Assembly: GCF_900105725.1 (NCBI RefSeq)
Contig: NZ_FNLM01000034.1
Location: forward strand, 2,418,001-2,482,000
DNA length: 64,000 bases
Reading direction: 5' to 3'
Source of the DNA: Gordonia westfalica
Lineage (GTDB): Bacteria; Actinomycetota; Actinomycetes; Mycobacteriales; Mycobacteriaceae
Position 1 is the first letter of the stretch. Each line of letters begins with the position of its first letter. Positions 1 to 8,214 of the stretch are shown in pieces. The translations under genes were made by a program, and so were the position numbers. A model generated the notes under the pieces. That model worked only from the letters and a program-made list of their open reading frames with translations, was not told where the DNA came from and did no database searches.

Positions 1-771
1 CTCCTCGCCGAGCAGATTCTCGACGGGAACCCGCACGTTCTCGTAGACGACCTCGACGTGGCCGTGCTGGTCGTGGCGACCGAACACCGGCACGTCGCGC
101 ACCACGGTGACCCCGGGGGTGTCGATCGGGACCAGCACCATCGACTGCTGCCTATGCGTCGCGGCGTCGAAATCGGTCTTGCCCATGACGATGAGCAGCT
201 TGCAGCGCGGGTCGGCCGCGCCGCTGGTCCACCACTTCCGGCCGTTGATGACGTAGGAGTCGCCGTCACGTTCGATGCTGGTCTCGATGTTGGTCGCGTC
301 GGAACTCGCGACGTCCTTCTCGGTCATCGAGAACGCCGACCGGATCGTGCCGTCGAGAAGCGGCTCGAGCCAGGTCTGCTTCTGCTCGTCGGTGCCGAAC
401 AGGTGCAGCAGCTCCATGTTGCCGGTGTCGGGCGCCGCGCCGTTCACGGCTTCCGGCGCCAGATGCAGGCTCCAGCCGGTGATCTCGGCCAGACCGGCGT
501 AGTCGAGCTGGCTGATCCCGGATTCCGCCGGCAGGAACAGATTCCACAGGCCACGTGCCCGCGCCTTCTGCTTCAGCTCTTCGACGACCGCAGGCACATC
601 GTGATCGTCGGGACCGCCGGAACCGCGCTCCTGCTCATAACGCTCCTCCGCCGGGAAGACGTCGGAGTGCATGAACGCGATGAGTTCGTCACGCAGTTCG
701 AGCGCCTTCGACGACGGCCGGAGGTCGAGGGTCTCGGCCGGTGTGCGGGCGGTCAGGTCGGGCTGGATCAC
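1..771 (-). CDS. acyl-CoA dehydrogenase, C-terminus outside window
   Basis: This is the first 257 codons of a FAD-dependent acyl-CoA dehydrogenase that runs off the left edge. It would oxidise an acyl-CoA to the 2-enoyl-CoA in a beta-oxidation-like pathway. The translation shows a helical N-terminal domain and then the middle-domain signature RSAFSMTEKDVASSDATN (about residues 160-180), the flavin/substrate segment typical of the ACAD10/11-like group. INGRKWWTSGAADPRC and the beta-domain follow. The GTG start at 771 overlaps the stop of the upstream ligase gene (GTGA), so the two are translationally coupled. Family assignment is firm; the substrate is unknown. The C-terminal catalytic Glu region is not in the window. 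Confidence 0.88.
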   Translation of the reverse strand, partial: MIQPDLTARTPAETLDLRPSSKALELRDELIAFMHSDVFPAEERYEQERGSGGPDDHDVPAVVEELKQKARARGLWNLFLPAESGISQLDYAGLAEITGWSLHLAPEAVNGAAPDTGNMELLHLFGTDEQKQTWLEPLLDGTIRSAFSMTEKDVASSDATNIETSIERDGDSYVINGRKWWTSGAADPRCKLLIVMGKTDFDAATHRQQSMVLVPIDTPGVTVVRDVPVFGRHDQHGHVEVVYENVRVPVENLLGEE

Positions 772-2429
772 TGTGTCACCGTCCGTAATTCACGACGCAG
801 CAGCTTGCCGGTGGCGGTCTTGGGGATGTCACCCATCACCACGACCTCACGCGGATACTTGTAGGCCGCCATCCGCGTCTTGCAGTGCGCGATCAGCTCG
901 TCCGGCGTCGCCTCTGTTCCCGGGCGCAGACTCACGAACGCCTTCACGGTCTCGCCGCGGTAGGAGTCGGGCACGCCGATGACGGCAGCTTCCCGAACCG
1001 AAGGATGTTCGTACAGAACGTCTTCGACCTCGCGTGGCCACACCTTGAAACCGCTGGTGTTGATCTGGTCCTTCTTCCGGTCGACGATGTAGAACCATCC
1101 GTCGGCATCCATGTACCCGACGTCGCCGGTGTGCAGCACGCCGTTCGGGATGCCCTTGGCGGTCGCCTCCGGCTTGTTCCAGTAGCCGGCGACCACCTGC
1201 GGGCCGGCCGTGACCAGCTCGCCGACCTCGCCGGCGGGCAGGTCGTTGCCCTGTTCGTCGACGATCCGGACGACCGTGTCGTAGACGGGAACTCCCACCG
1301 AGGTGGCTCCGGTCTCCTCGTCGGCCGGTGCCGTCACGCCGAACGGCACCGCATGCGACGGCGAGGTGGTCTCGGTCAGGCCGTACACGTTGTGGATGTA
1401 ATGCCCGAAACGCTGCTGGAACTCGGCGATCGTGCTCGGCGGGATCGGTGCGCCACCGGAGTAGATCTTCGACAGGCTCGCCAGCGATGCCGGGTCGATG
1501 TCGGGCACGTTCATCAGCGCGATGAACACGGTGATCGAGCCGACCGTGAAGGTCGCCTTCTCCCGCGCGATCGTCGCGATGGTGTCTGCCGGGTCCATCC
1601 GGTACATCAGCACCAGCGGCGCACCGGTCAGCTCGGCGAGTGCGATGTGCGCGATGAGTCCGGTGATGTGGAACAGCGGTGCCACACCGAGGATCACGTC
1701 GTCGCTGTCGACGCCGACCCAGTCGCGGTAGGTCTGCGCGTTGAAGACCACGTTGCGGTGGGTGGTCATCGCACCCTTGGGCGGTCCGGTGGTCCCCGAC
1801 GTGTAGGTCAGGAACGCGACGCTGTCGCCGGTCAGATCGGCCTTCGGCGGCCGCTGTCCGCGGTACTTCGCCAGCATCGACGCCAGGTCCACCGTGTCCG
1901 GGCACTCGATCCTCTCGACGCCGGCGAGGGTTCCGCTGTTCGCGGTCTGGTACTCCAGCTCCGAGGTCGTGATTACGGTCCGTACCGCGGTCTTGTTGTC
2001 GCGCAGCGCTTCCTGTGCGACGTCGCGGTACAGCTGCTGCATCGCGATCAGCACGGTGGCACCGGAGTCGACGAGGATCTCGGCGAGTTCACGGCTGCGG
2101 TACATCGGGTTGGCCGAGACGGCGACACCGCCGGCCTTCCAGATGCCCAACTGCGCGATGACGAACTGCGGGATGTTCTGGGCGTAGACCACCGCACGGT
2201 CACCCGGGGTGAACCCCAGATCCAGGATGCCGACCGCGAACGCGTCGGTGAGCTCGTCGAGCTCGCCCGCCGTGATCGATCCGTCGAAGTAGCGGATCAG
2301 GTCGGCGTCCGGGGTTCGTGCGGCAGTGGCCGCGAACATGTCCAGCGCAGTGTCGAATTCGATGGTCCGCGGAGCGAGATCCTGCTCCCGGTAGCGGCCC
2401 AACCACACCTTTTCGTCGTAGACAGTCAT
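768..2429 (-). CDS. long-chain-fatty-acid--CoA ligase (AMP-binding, FadD-like)
   Basis: A 553-aa ANL-superfamily adenylating enzyme that activates a carboxylic acid with ATP and CoA. Motifs are in order: the phosphate-binding loop YTSGTTGPPKGAM (about residues 209-221), YGLTETTSP, the adenylate-binding GDVGYMDADGWFYIVDR, the hinge region and the terminal catalytic lysine in PKTATGKLLRREL. It lies 28 bp downstream of the cyclase gene and overlaps the dehydrogenase start, so ligase and dehydrogenase probably act on the same acyl chain. A paralogue of the same length class begins at 4608 on the other strand. The substrate cannot be read from sequence; aromatic or branched acids are as possible as fatty acids. 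Confidence 0.93.
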   Translation of the reverse strand: MTVYDEKVWLGRYREQDLAPRTIEFDTALDMFAATAARTPDADLIRYFDGSITAGELDELTDAFAVGILDLGFTPGDRAVVYAQNIPQFVIAQLGIWKAGGVAVSANPMYRSRELAEILVDSGATVLIAMQQLYRDVAQEALRDNKTAVRTVITTSELEYQTANSGTLAGVERIECPDTVDLASMLAKYRGQRPPKADLTGDSVAFLTYTSGTTGPPKGAMTTHRNVVFNAQTYRDWVGVDSDDVILGVAPLFHITGLIAHIALAELTGAPLVLMYRMDPADTIATIAREKATFTVGSITVFIALMNVPDIDPASLASLSKIYSGGAPIPPSTIAEFQQRFGHYIHNVYGLTETTSPSHAVPFGVTAPADEETGATSVGVPVYDTVVRIVDEQGNDLPAGEVGELVTAGPQVVAGYWNKPEATAKGIPNGVLHTGDVGYMDADGWFYIVDRKKDQINTSGFKVWPREVEDVLYEHPSVREAAVIGVPDSYRGETVKAFVSLRPGTEATPDELIAHCKTRMAAYKYPREVVVMGDIPKTATGKLLRRELRTVTQ

Positions 2430-2457
2430 GTCTGACGTACCTCTTTCGGCTTCTGAC

Positions 2458-3438
2458 TCAGCGAATGACGACGGGGTTCACCGGCGCACCGGTGCCGCTG
2501 ACGACCTTGAGCGGAGCCGCGACGTAAAGGAAGCTCCAGCGGTTGTCGGCGGCACACGCCTCGGCGAGCTCCTCGAGCCAGACGATCTCGGTGAACACGA
2601 CACCCAGGTTGCGCATGAGCGCGTTGTGAAGGGGAAGCGCCACACCGGATTCCGGATCGGTGGTGACCTCGTTGGCGATGGTGTCGGTGACCAGGTTCGG
2701 GATCTCCTTGTCCTGGAACCACTGCACCAGCTCACGCGAGTAGGTCAGGCCGGGCTCGCAGAAGCCGTCGTAGAACTCCTCCGGGTTGTTCAGCTCGTAC
2801 CAGTAGGTGAGCCACCCCGTGCGGATGATCAGGACGTCGTGGGGCTCGATGGTGACACCCTGTGCGGCAGCGGCGGCTTCGAGGTCGTTGTGGTCGAAGG
2901 TCTCACCCTTCTCCAAGTACTTCTTGCCGCGGTAGCGGGCCATGTCGATGAGCACGCCACGGCCGACGACGCCCTTCTCGGCGATCGGCAGGACGGACGC
3001 CTTGTCCAGTGCGTCGACGGTGCTGCGTGCGTCGTAGCCGTTGTAGAGCTTGCCGTCGTACCAGACGTGACCGAGGGCGTCGTACTGCGTGGAGCCCTGC
3101 AGGAAGATGTTCGCGGTGTCGTCGGCGTAGTGCAGACCACCGGGGAACTGCGGTGCGCCCTCGCCGTCCCACGACGACTCGTCGAGGATGTTGGTGCGGT
3201 TGATGCCCTCACGACCCGGCCACAGCGGGTCGCCGGGGCTCTCCTTGCGGCCCATCTCGATCTGCAGGGTGAAGGTCTCGCCCGACTTGATGTGCCCGAC
3301 ACCGCGCAGGACCTCGCTCGCGTCGAGATAGTTCAGGGCGCCCACCTCGTCGTCGGGTCCCCACTTGCCCCAGTTGGAAGGGGCGTCTGCACCCAGCAGT
3401 TCACCCATGGACGGTGCAGTGGTCTCGATCTCGGCCAT
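2458..3438 (-). CDS. cyclase family protein (kynurenine formamidase-like hydrolase)
   Basis: A 326-aa member of the metal-dependent cyclase family (PF04199), whose members include formamidases and ring hydrolases. The segment GSTQYDALGHVWYDGK takes the place of the usual HxGTHxD metal motif, as in the long actinobacterial subgroup; other anchors are DVLIIRTGWLTYW and TDTIANE. The reading frame is open up to 3513, but the ATG at 3438 has a strong ribosome site (GAGGAG, 6 bp upstream), and the extra N-terminal codons would run through a palindromic operator, so I place the start at 3438. First gene of a three-gene operon with the ligase and dehydrogenase. It may open or release a product of that pathway; this is inference. 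Confidence 0.85.
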   Translation of the reverse strand: MAEIETTAPSMGELLGADAPSNWGKWGPDDEVGALNYLDASEVLRGVGHIKSGETFTLQIEMGRKESPGDPLWPGREGINRTNILDESSWDGEGAPQFPGGLHYADDTANIFLQGSTQYDALGHVWYDGKLYNGYDARSTVDALDKASVLPIAEKGVVGRGVLIDMARYRGKKYLEKGETFDHNDLEAAAAAQGVTIEPHDVLIIRTGWLTYWYELNNPEEFYDGFCEPGLTYSRELVQWFQDKEIPNLVTDTIANEVTTDPESGVALPLHNALMRNLGVVFTEIVWLEELAEACAADNRWSFLYVAAPLKVVSGTGAPVNPVVIR

Positions 3439-3470
3439 CTCATCTCCTCTGACTCGAACAATGCGGACTG

Positions 3471-3498
3471 AACTTGGTGAGCGCTCGCTCGGTAAGTT
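3471..3498. promoter_or_regulatory. 28-bp palindromic operator, TetR type
   Basis: Imperfect palindrome of the form AACTT-n3-GAGCG-n2-CGCTC-n3-AAGTT; 20 of 28 positions are symmetric. It lies 33 bp upstream of the cyclase start, where a repressor would block the promoter of the cyclase-ligase-dehydrogenase operon. The AGCG..CGCT core resembles operators of TetR repressors of fatty-acid genes. The XRE-TetR gene 170 bp away is the obvious candidate binder, but this is inferred only from position. Confidence 0.7.
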
Positions 3499-3671
3499 CA
3501 TTGTGACGAGCATCGCATTCGATCACGAGGCCGTCAAGAGGCGAAATCCACGATGTCTCAGCGTTTGTCAGGGAAAGCAGCGAAAGCCCAGCACAGTCGA
3601 GTAGTTCAGAAAAGCTGAACAAGCGCTGGCGGCGATGTTTCCCGGCGATGGGGGACGGAGACCAGGGAGAC

Positions 3672-4520
3672 CTAGTGGCCGGTGTGGAAACCCACCATGC
3701 CGAGCGCGAGATCCGCGTACTCGCGGGCGATCCGGCGCCCCTGCGCCACGTCGGCGTCGTCGGTCCAGGTCGGGACGGCCAGGCACATCGTGACGATGGC
3801 CTTGGTCGCCACGGACAGATCCCCGGACCGGAAGAACCCGAGGTCGGCGGCACGCCGGGCCGTGTCGTGCAGGCGGCCCTCGATCTGCGCCATCGACGCC
3901 TGCAGATGTGTGCGGTTGGGTTCCTCGAGGCGTCGCAACTCCGTCGCCAGGACCAGCGCGAGCGCGCGTCGCTCGACGTGGAACAGCGTGAGCGCCTCCA
4001 CCATGTTCGCGAACGCGCTCACCGCGTCGACGCCGTCGCCGGCCGCGTCGAGGCGTTGTGCCAGGTCAGCGTGTGCGATGTTGACCAGCGCGACGAGCAG
4101 ATGCTGCTTACTCGGGTAGTGGTGATAGATCCCGGCGACGCTGATGTCGGCGCCGGCCGCGATGAGTCGCATCGTCGCGCCGTGGTAGCCGAGCTCCTCG
4201 AAGACGTCGATCGCCGACTCCAGCACCGGGTCGAGGGCCAGCGGCGCGAAGGCGCGCCAGTCCGTCGGGTCCGCGTCGGCGTCGACCTTCTCCGGCTGCG
4301 GAGGTTCCAGGAAGCGGGCGACAGGCACGTCCAGGCACTGCGCGATCTCCCGGAGGCGGTCGACGGTGAGCCCGACCTTGCCGTTCTCGATGGCACTCAT
4401 GGTCCCGACACTCACCCCGATGCCGGCCGCCAGCCCACGCAGCGTCACGCCCGCCTGCTTGCGCAACTCGCGCACGGTGGCGCCGCTGTCGGTCACCGGT
4501 TGTTCGACCACACTGAACAC
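3672..4520 (-). CDS. XRE-TetR fused transcriptional regulator
   Basis: This protein has two DNA-binding modules. Residues about 12-65 are an XRE/Cro helix-turn-helix (VRELRKQAGVTLRGLAAGIG ... GTMSAIENGKVGLTVDRLREIA). Residues about 85-140 are a TetR helix-turn-helix (MRLIAAGADISVAGIYHHYP), followed by a helical C-terminal ligand domain. The frame is open back to a TTG at 4568. I chose the GTG at 4520 because it begins shortly before the XRE domain and keeps the divergent promoter free; a GTG three codons later is also possible. It sits between two acyl-CoA ligase loci and is divergent from the second, so local control of acyl-CoA genes is likely. The ligand is probably an acyl-CoA, by analogy only. 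Confidence 0.85.
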   Translation of the reverse strand: MFSVVEQPVTDSGATVRELRKQAGVTLRGLAAGIGVSVGTMSAIENGKVGLTVDRLREIAQCLDVPVARFLEPPQPEKVDADADPTDWRAFAPLALDPVLESAIDVFEELGYHGATMRLIAAGADISVAGIYHHYPSKQHLLVALVNIAHADLAQRLDAAGDGVDAVSAFANMVEALTLFHVERRALALVLATELRRLEEPNRTHLQASMAQIEGRLHDTARRAADLGFFRSGDLSVATKAIVTMCLAVPTWTDDADVAQGRRIAREYADLALGMVGFHTGH

Positions 4521-4523
4521 CTT

Positions 4524-4539
4524 ATGGGGACGCGCCCAT
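4524..4539. promoter_or_regulatory. inverted repeat in divergent promoter
   Basis: ATGGG-n6-CCCAT inverted repeat in the 87-bp gap between the XRE-TetR gene and the second ligase gene. The position fits an autoregulatory operator, but the arms are short (5 bp) and unlike the palindrome at 3471. Low confidence. Confidence 0.35.
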
Positions 4540-4607
4540 TTTCGTAGACTCCTTCTCGTGGTCCACAACCTCTCGCATCGCTCGTGTCACGCCGAACGCA
4601 CGTACGC

Positions 4608-6245
4608 ATGAACGCCTACGAAGGCCGTTTATGGCTGGCCCACTACCCGTCCGGACTGGCCGATCATCTCGACCTCGAGTTCGGCTCCCCGCTGGAGATG
4701 TTCGACGCGGCTCTCGCGTCGGCACCCGACGACCCGGCCGTCCGCTACTTCGGCGCGACGCTCAGCTGGGCCGACCTCGACGCCGCGTCGGACGCGCTCG
4801 CCCACGTCCTGCAGACGCACGGTTTCGCGACCGGCGACCGCCTGGGGATCGCGGTCCAGAACGGACCGGCGATCCTGCTCGGGCTCCTCGCCGCCTGGAA
4901 GACCGGTGGCGTCGCCGCCCTCATCAGCCCCATGTACAAGCGTTCTGAATTCCGCAGGGCGCTGGACGATTTCACGCCGAGCGCACTCCTCGTGCTCGAC
5001 GACGTGCTCGCCGAGGTGACCGACGAGGTGACCGGGTCCGTCGACCTCGTCATCACCGTCTCCCCTCTCGACTTCGCCGGCAACGACGATGTGCAGCGCG
5101 TCTTCGAGGTGTCCCGGGTCCCGGCCGCCGGCACCGTCGGACTCCTCGACGTCATCGCCACCGGTTCGCGCGACGTGACCCGGCAGGCCACCGCACCGGA
5201 CGACATCGCCGTGCTGGCGCCGACGTCGGGAACCACCGGACCGCCCAAGGGCGCCAAACTGACCCACCGCAATCTCGCGTTCAGCGCCCAGGCCTATCGC
5301 GACTGGACCGGCCTGCAGACCGGTGAACCGATCCTGTGCATGTCGCCGATCTTCCACGTCACCGGGCTGGTGGGTTCGGTGATGCTGGCGTTGTCCCTCC
5401 GGTCGCCGCTCATCCTGACCCACCGGTTCGACGCCGGTCTGGTCCTCGACGCGGTGCGCACCTGGCGTCCGGCCTTCTCCGTCGCCGCCATCACCGCGTA
5501 CATCGCGCTCGCCGATCATCCCGACGCATCGCCGGAAGCGATGAGCTCATTGCGTCTCCGCTACTCGGGCGGCGCGCCGGTCCTGCCCGAGGTGGCCGAG
5601 CGACTCTCCGAACGCCTCGGCGGGATGATCCACAACGTGTACGGGCAGACCGAGTCAACGTCGCCGACGCACATGGTCCCGCCAGGCGCACACGCGCCGG
5701 TCGACCCCGAGACCGGTGCACTCTCGGTGGGCCTGCCGATCTTCGACACGATGGCCCGCGTCGTCGACGAGAGCGGAGAACCGGTGCCGCCGGGGACATT
5801 CGGTGAGATCGTGACCGCCGGTCCGCAGATCGCCGCGGGCTACTGGGGGCAGGCCGACGACGCCGGCTCGGCGCTGAGGGACGGCGAGATGCGTACCGGC
5901 GACGTGGGATTCATGGACGCCGACGGATGGTTCTACGTCATCGACCGCAGCAACGACCTGATCAACGCCGCCGGCTACAAGATCTGGCCGTTCGAGATCG
6001 AGCAGGTGCTGCAATCGCATCCCGCGGTCCTGGAGACTGCGGTGGTCGGGATCCCCGACGACTACCGCGGCGAGTCGACGCGCGCCTACGTCGCCCTTCA
6101 GCCGGGCGCGGAGGTCACCGCCACCGAACTCATCGAGTTCTGTCGCGAACGGATGGCGGCGTACAAGTACCCGCGCGAGATCGAGATCGTCGGCGCACTC
6201 CCCCGCAGCGCGACCGGCAAGTTGTTGCGCCGCGAACTCCGCTGA
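4608..6245 (+). CDS. long-chain-fatty-acid--CoA ligase (AMP-binding), second copy
   Basis: A 545-aa ANL acyl-CoA ligase, clearly paralogous to the one at 768-2429: N-terminus MNAYEGRLWLAHYPSG against MTVYDEKVWLGRYREQ, and the same block order. Motifs: PTSGTTGPPKGAK, VYGQTESTSPTHM, GDVGFMDADGWFYVIDR and the catalytic lysine in RSATGKLLRREL. A GTG at 4584 is in frame, but the ATG at 4608 matches the paralogue's N-terminus, so I use it. Transcribed divergently from the XRE-TetR gene. Its TGA stop abuts the convergent TetR gene with no spacer. The substrate is unknown. Confidence 0.92.
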   Translation: MNAYEGRLWLAHYPSGLADHLDLEFGSPLEMFDAALASAPDDPAVRYFGATLSWADLDAASDALAHVLQTHGFATGDRLGIAVQNGPAILLGLLAAWKTGGVAALISPMYKRSEFRRALDDFTPSALLVLDDVLAEVTDEVTGSVDLVITVSPLDFAGNDDVQRVFEVSRVPAAGTVGLLDVIATGSRDVTRQATAPDDIAVLAPTSGTTGPPKGAKLTHRNLAFSAQAYRDWTGLQTGEPILCMSPIFHVTGLVGSVMLALSLRSPLILTHRFDAGLVLDAVRTWRPAFSVAAITAYIALADHPDASPEAMSSLRLRYSGGAPVLPEVAERLSERLGGMIHNVYGQTESTSPTHMVPPGAHAPVDPETGALSVGLPIFDTMARVVDESGEPVPPGTFGEIVTAGPQIAAGYWGQADDAGSALRDGEMRTGDVGFMDADGWFYVIDRSNDLINAAGYKIWPFEIEQVLQSHPAVLETAVVGIPDDYRGESTRAYVALQPGAEVTATELIEFCRERMAAYKYPREIEIVGALPRSATGKLLRRELR

Positions 6246-6887
6246 TCAGGCCCGGCAGCCCAGCGCGGCGAGCGCCATCGCGGTCAGCAGATGCCGTAGC
6301 TCGGTCTCGTCGTAGTCGGGCAACCGGGGTGAGGAGTTCAGCAGGCCGAACGTGGCGTGCACGCGGACGCGGGCCTCGGCGCGGTCCAGGGTGCGGCCGT
6401 CCTCCTCGTAGACGCCGATCACCACATCGACCCAACGTTCGACGTAGCGCCGCTGCAGCAGGCGGACCCGGTGATTGGCCTCCGGCGTCATCGACGACAG
6501 ATCGCGGTCCTGGACGACGATCAGATCGGGTTTCGTGACGAGCACGTCGATGTGAAAACCGATGAGCGCCAACAGCGTCTCGGCCGGCGGATCGCCGCGG
6601 TCGACGACCTCGGCACCGCCGTCGTGCAACCGTTGGCTGATGTCGACGAGCATCTCGTCGAGCAGTTCGGTCTTCGACGAGAAGTGCCGGTACATGGCCG
6701 GCCCGCTCACCCCGACGGCGCGCCCGATGTCCTCGAGGCGCACCCCGGCAAATCCGCGTTCGGCCATCTGCCGGGCGGCCGCGGTGAGCAACTCGGCGCG
6801 CCGGGCCGCCTTGGCCTGCGTGCGGCGGGTCGGCGGGCGGGGGGCGTCCCCCGTCCCGACCTGCGGTGTGTCACTCGTCGCGGACAT
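6246..6887 (-). CDS. TetR family transcriptional regulator
   Basis: A 213-aa TetR repressor. The N-terminal helix-turn-helix is at about residues 30-75 (AERGFAGVRLEDIGRAVGVS, then GPAMYRHFSSK). The C-terminal part contains a helical ligand domain with DRDLSSMTPEANHRVR. It is 15 bp downstream of the nitroreductase gene on the same strand and is probably cotranscribed with it. Its stop codon directly follows that of the convergent ligase (TGA|TCA on the + strand), so there is no room for an intergenic terminator. Ligand and targets are unknown; the ligase or nitroreductase promoters are the nearest candidates. Confidence 0.9.
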   Translation of the reverse strand: MSATSDTPQVGTGDAPRPPTRRTQAKAARRAELLTAAARQMAERGFAGVRLEDIGRAVGVSGPAMYRHFSSKTELLDEMLVDISQRLHDGGAEVVDRGDPPAETLLALIGFHIDVLVTKPDLIVVQDRDLSSMTPEANHRVRLLQRRYVERWVDVVIGVYEEDGRTLDRAEARVRVHATFGLLNSSPRLPDYDETELRHLLTAMALAALGCRA

Positions 6888-6902
6888 GGATCCGCACTCT
6901 AC

Positions 6903-7523
6903 TCACCAACCGTCGATGTGAAGTACCGAGTCGAGAGGCTTGCGGGGAGCAGGCTTGAAGTCGGTGCCCGTGTAGTAGGCCACCGGCAGCAGGACGCCCT
7001 GGTGGATGCCGTCCGGGATGCCGAGCAGCTCGGCGATCTCCTTCTCGTGGGCGAGGTGAAGCGTGGTCCACGCCGAGCCCAGTCCGCGGGCGCGCAGGGC
7101 GAGCTGCAGGCTCCAGGCGCCCGGGAGCAGCGACCCCCAGACCCCCGCCTGGTTGCCCTCGGGCAGGTCACCGCCGGTGTAGATCGCACCGATGACCAGC
7201 ACCGGAACCTGGCCCATCGTGTCGGCGAGGTACTGCGCGCTGGACGCGACGCGCTTGCCGGTCTCGTCGCGCGGCTGTTGGGCGGCGTAGTAGTGGGAGA
7301 AGGACTGCGCGTAGTAGTCGGCGACCTTCTGTTTCAGTTCGGGATCGGTGAGCACGATCCAGTGCCAGGTCTGACTGTTGCTCCCGGTCGGCGCCTGCAG
7401 TGCGACCTCGAGCGCTTCCTTGACCACGTCGAGCGGGACCGGGCGGTCGTAGTCGAGACGTTTGCGCACCGAGCGCGTCGTCGTGAGGAGTTGGTCGGGG
7501 TCGAGCGGCAGGAGTTCGGTCAT
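6903..7523 (-). CDS. nitroreductase family protein
   Basis: A 206-aa FMN-dependent nitroreductase-fold oxidoreductase. It shows the N-terminal FMN-phosphate segment TTRSVRKRLDYDRPV, the middle motif APTGSNSQTWHWIVLTDPE, GLGSAWTTLHL, and the C-terminal LLPVAYYTGTDFKPAPRKPLD. Such enzymes reduce nitro groups, quinones or enals with NAD(P)H. In-frame ATGs exist at 7541 and 7532; the ATG at 7523 leads straight into conserved sequence and has a purine-rich GGAAG/GGGGGA upstream. It precedes a TetR gene by 15 bp. The natural substrate is not evident. Confidence 0.9.
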   Translation of the reverse strand: MTELLPLDPDQLLTTTRSVRKRLDYDRPVPLDVVKEALEVALQAPTGSNSQTWHWIVLTDPELKQKVADYYAQSFSHYYAAQQPRDETGKRVASSAQYLADTMGQVPVLVIGAIYTGGDLPEGNQAGVWGSLLPGAWSLQLALRARGLGSAWTTLHLAHEKEIAELLGIPDGIHQGVLLPVAYYTGTDFKPAPRKPLDSVLHIDGW

Positions 7524-7603
7524 GTCCCCCATCTTCCACACGTCGGGCGGTGGGCACCACCAGCCGTGGTCAGATCAGGCTCGGACCGGGCGGCTTCGTC
7601 GGT

Positions 7604-7909
7604 TCAGGCGATGGCCGATCCGAGCGCGGCCCCGGCCAGGAGAACAGGTATCGAGATGATCGCTCCGGCACCACCCGCCACAAGTCCCGTTCCGGCCCGC
7701 CGTACCGATCGCACGCCCCGAACGGGTGCCGTGCTCAGTGCGAGCAGGACCAGCCCGGTCACCGGTGGCCCGACGACCAGCCACACCGCATCCCTGGAGG
7801 CCAATCCGGTGAACGGCAACGACATCAGGAGCATCCCGATCACCACTGCACCGAACGATTCCGGCCCGAACCAGTCCTCACGTCGATACCTCGTCGGCAG
7901 GGTCGTCAT
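7604..7909 (-). CDS. small membrane protein, possible immunity or accessory protein
   Basis: A 101-aa protein with three likely membrane segments (about residues 18-36, 42-60 and 76-98) and a basic loop RGVRSVRRAG. I do not recognise a family. The ATG at 7909 overlaps the stop of the preceding small gene (ATGA). It is the last gene of the four-gene operon starting at 9880. The frame stays open upstream to 8230, but that region encodes the other small protein in a different frame, so the overlap start is preferred. Small membrane proteins downstream of secreted WxG proteins can be immunity proteins; this is inference. Confidence 0.6.
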   Translation of the reverse strand: MTTLPTRYRREDWFGPESFGAVVIGMLLMSLPFTGLASRDAVWLVVGPPVTGLVLLALSTAPVRGVRSVRRAGTGLVAGGAGAIISIPVLLAGAALGSAIA

Positions 7910-8214
7910 CACAGTGTCACCAACGCGACGTACGCGACCACCACACTCGCGGCCAAGACACCCAGAGCTGCTCCCGCACACCTCGGTGTTCGGCGCCACC
8001 ACAGGCCGACAGCGATCGCCAGAAGGACCACGCCTGCAATGACTATCACCACTCCCAGCGACGACGACCACTCCGGATTCAGTCGGTCCGTGATCCCGGC
8101 CAGAATCATGAAGACGAAAATGGCGAATACCACCGAGACCGGTACGGCCACGGTGGCTGCCTGCCAGAATCGGGAATCCGCGAGTAGCGCACGATGCTTC
8201 ATCGGCCGCGACAC
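7909..8214 (-). CDS. small membrane protein in T7SS-substrate operon
   Basis: A 101-aa protein with three predicted membrane segments (about residues 18-40, 52-70 and 80-100). There is a GTG start at 8214, adjoining the TAG stop of the upstream gene, and an ATG four codons later at 8202; I cannot decide between them because neither has a clear ribosome site. No family is recognised. Tight coupling on both sides says it works with the 451-aa WxG protein upstream and the second small membrane protein downstream. Confidence 0.6.
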   Translation of the reverse strand: MSRPMKHRALLADSRFWQAATVAVPVSVVFAIFVFMILAGITDRLNPEWSSSLGVVIVIAGVVLLAIAVGLWWRRTPRCAGAALGVLAASVVVAYVALVTL

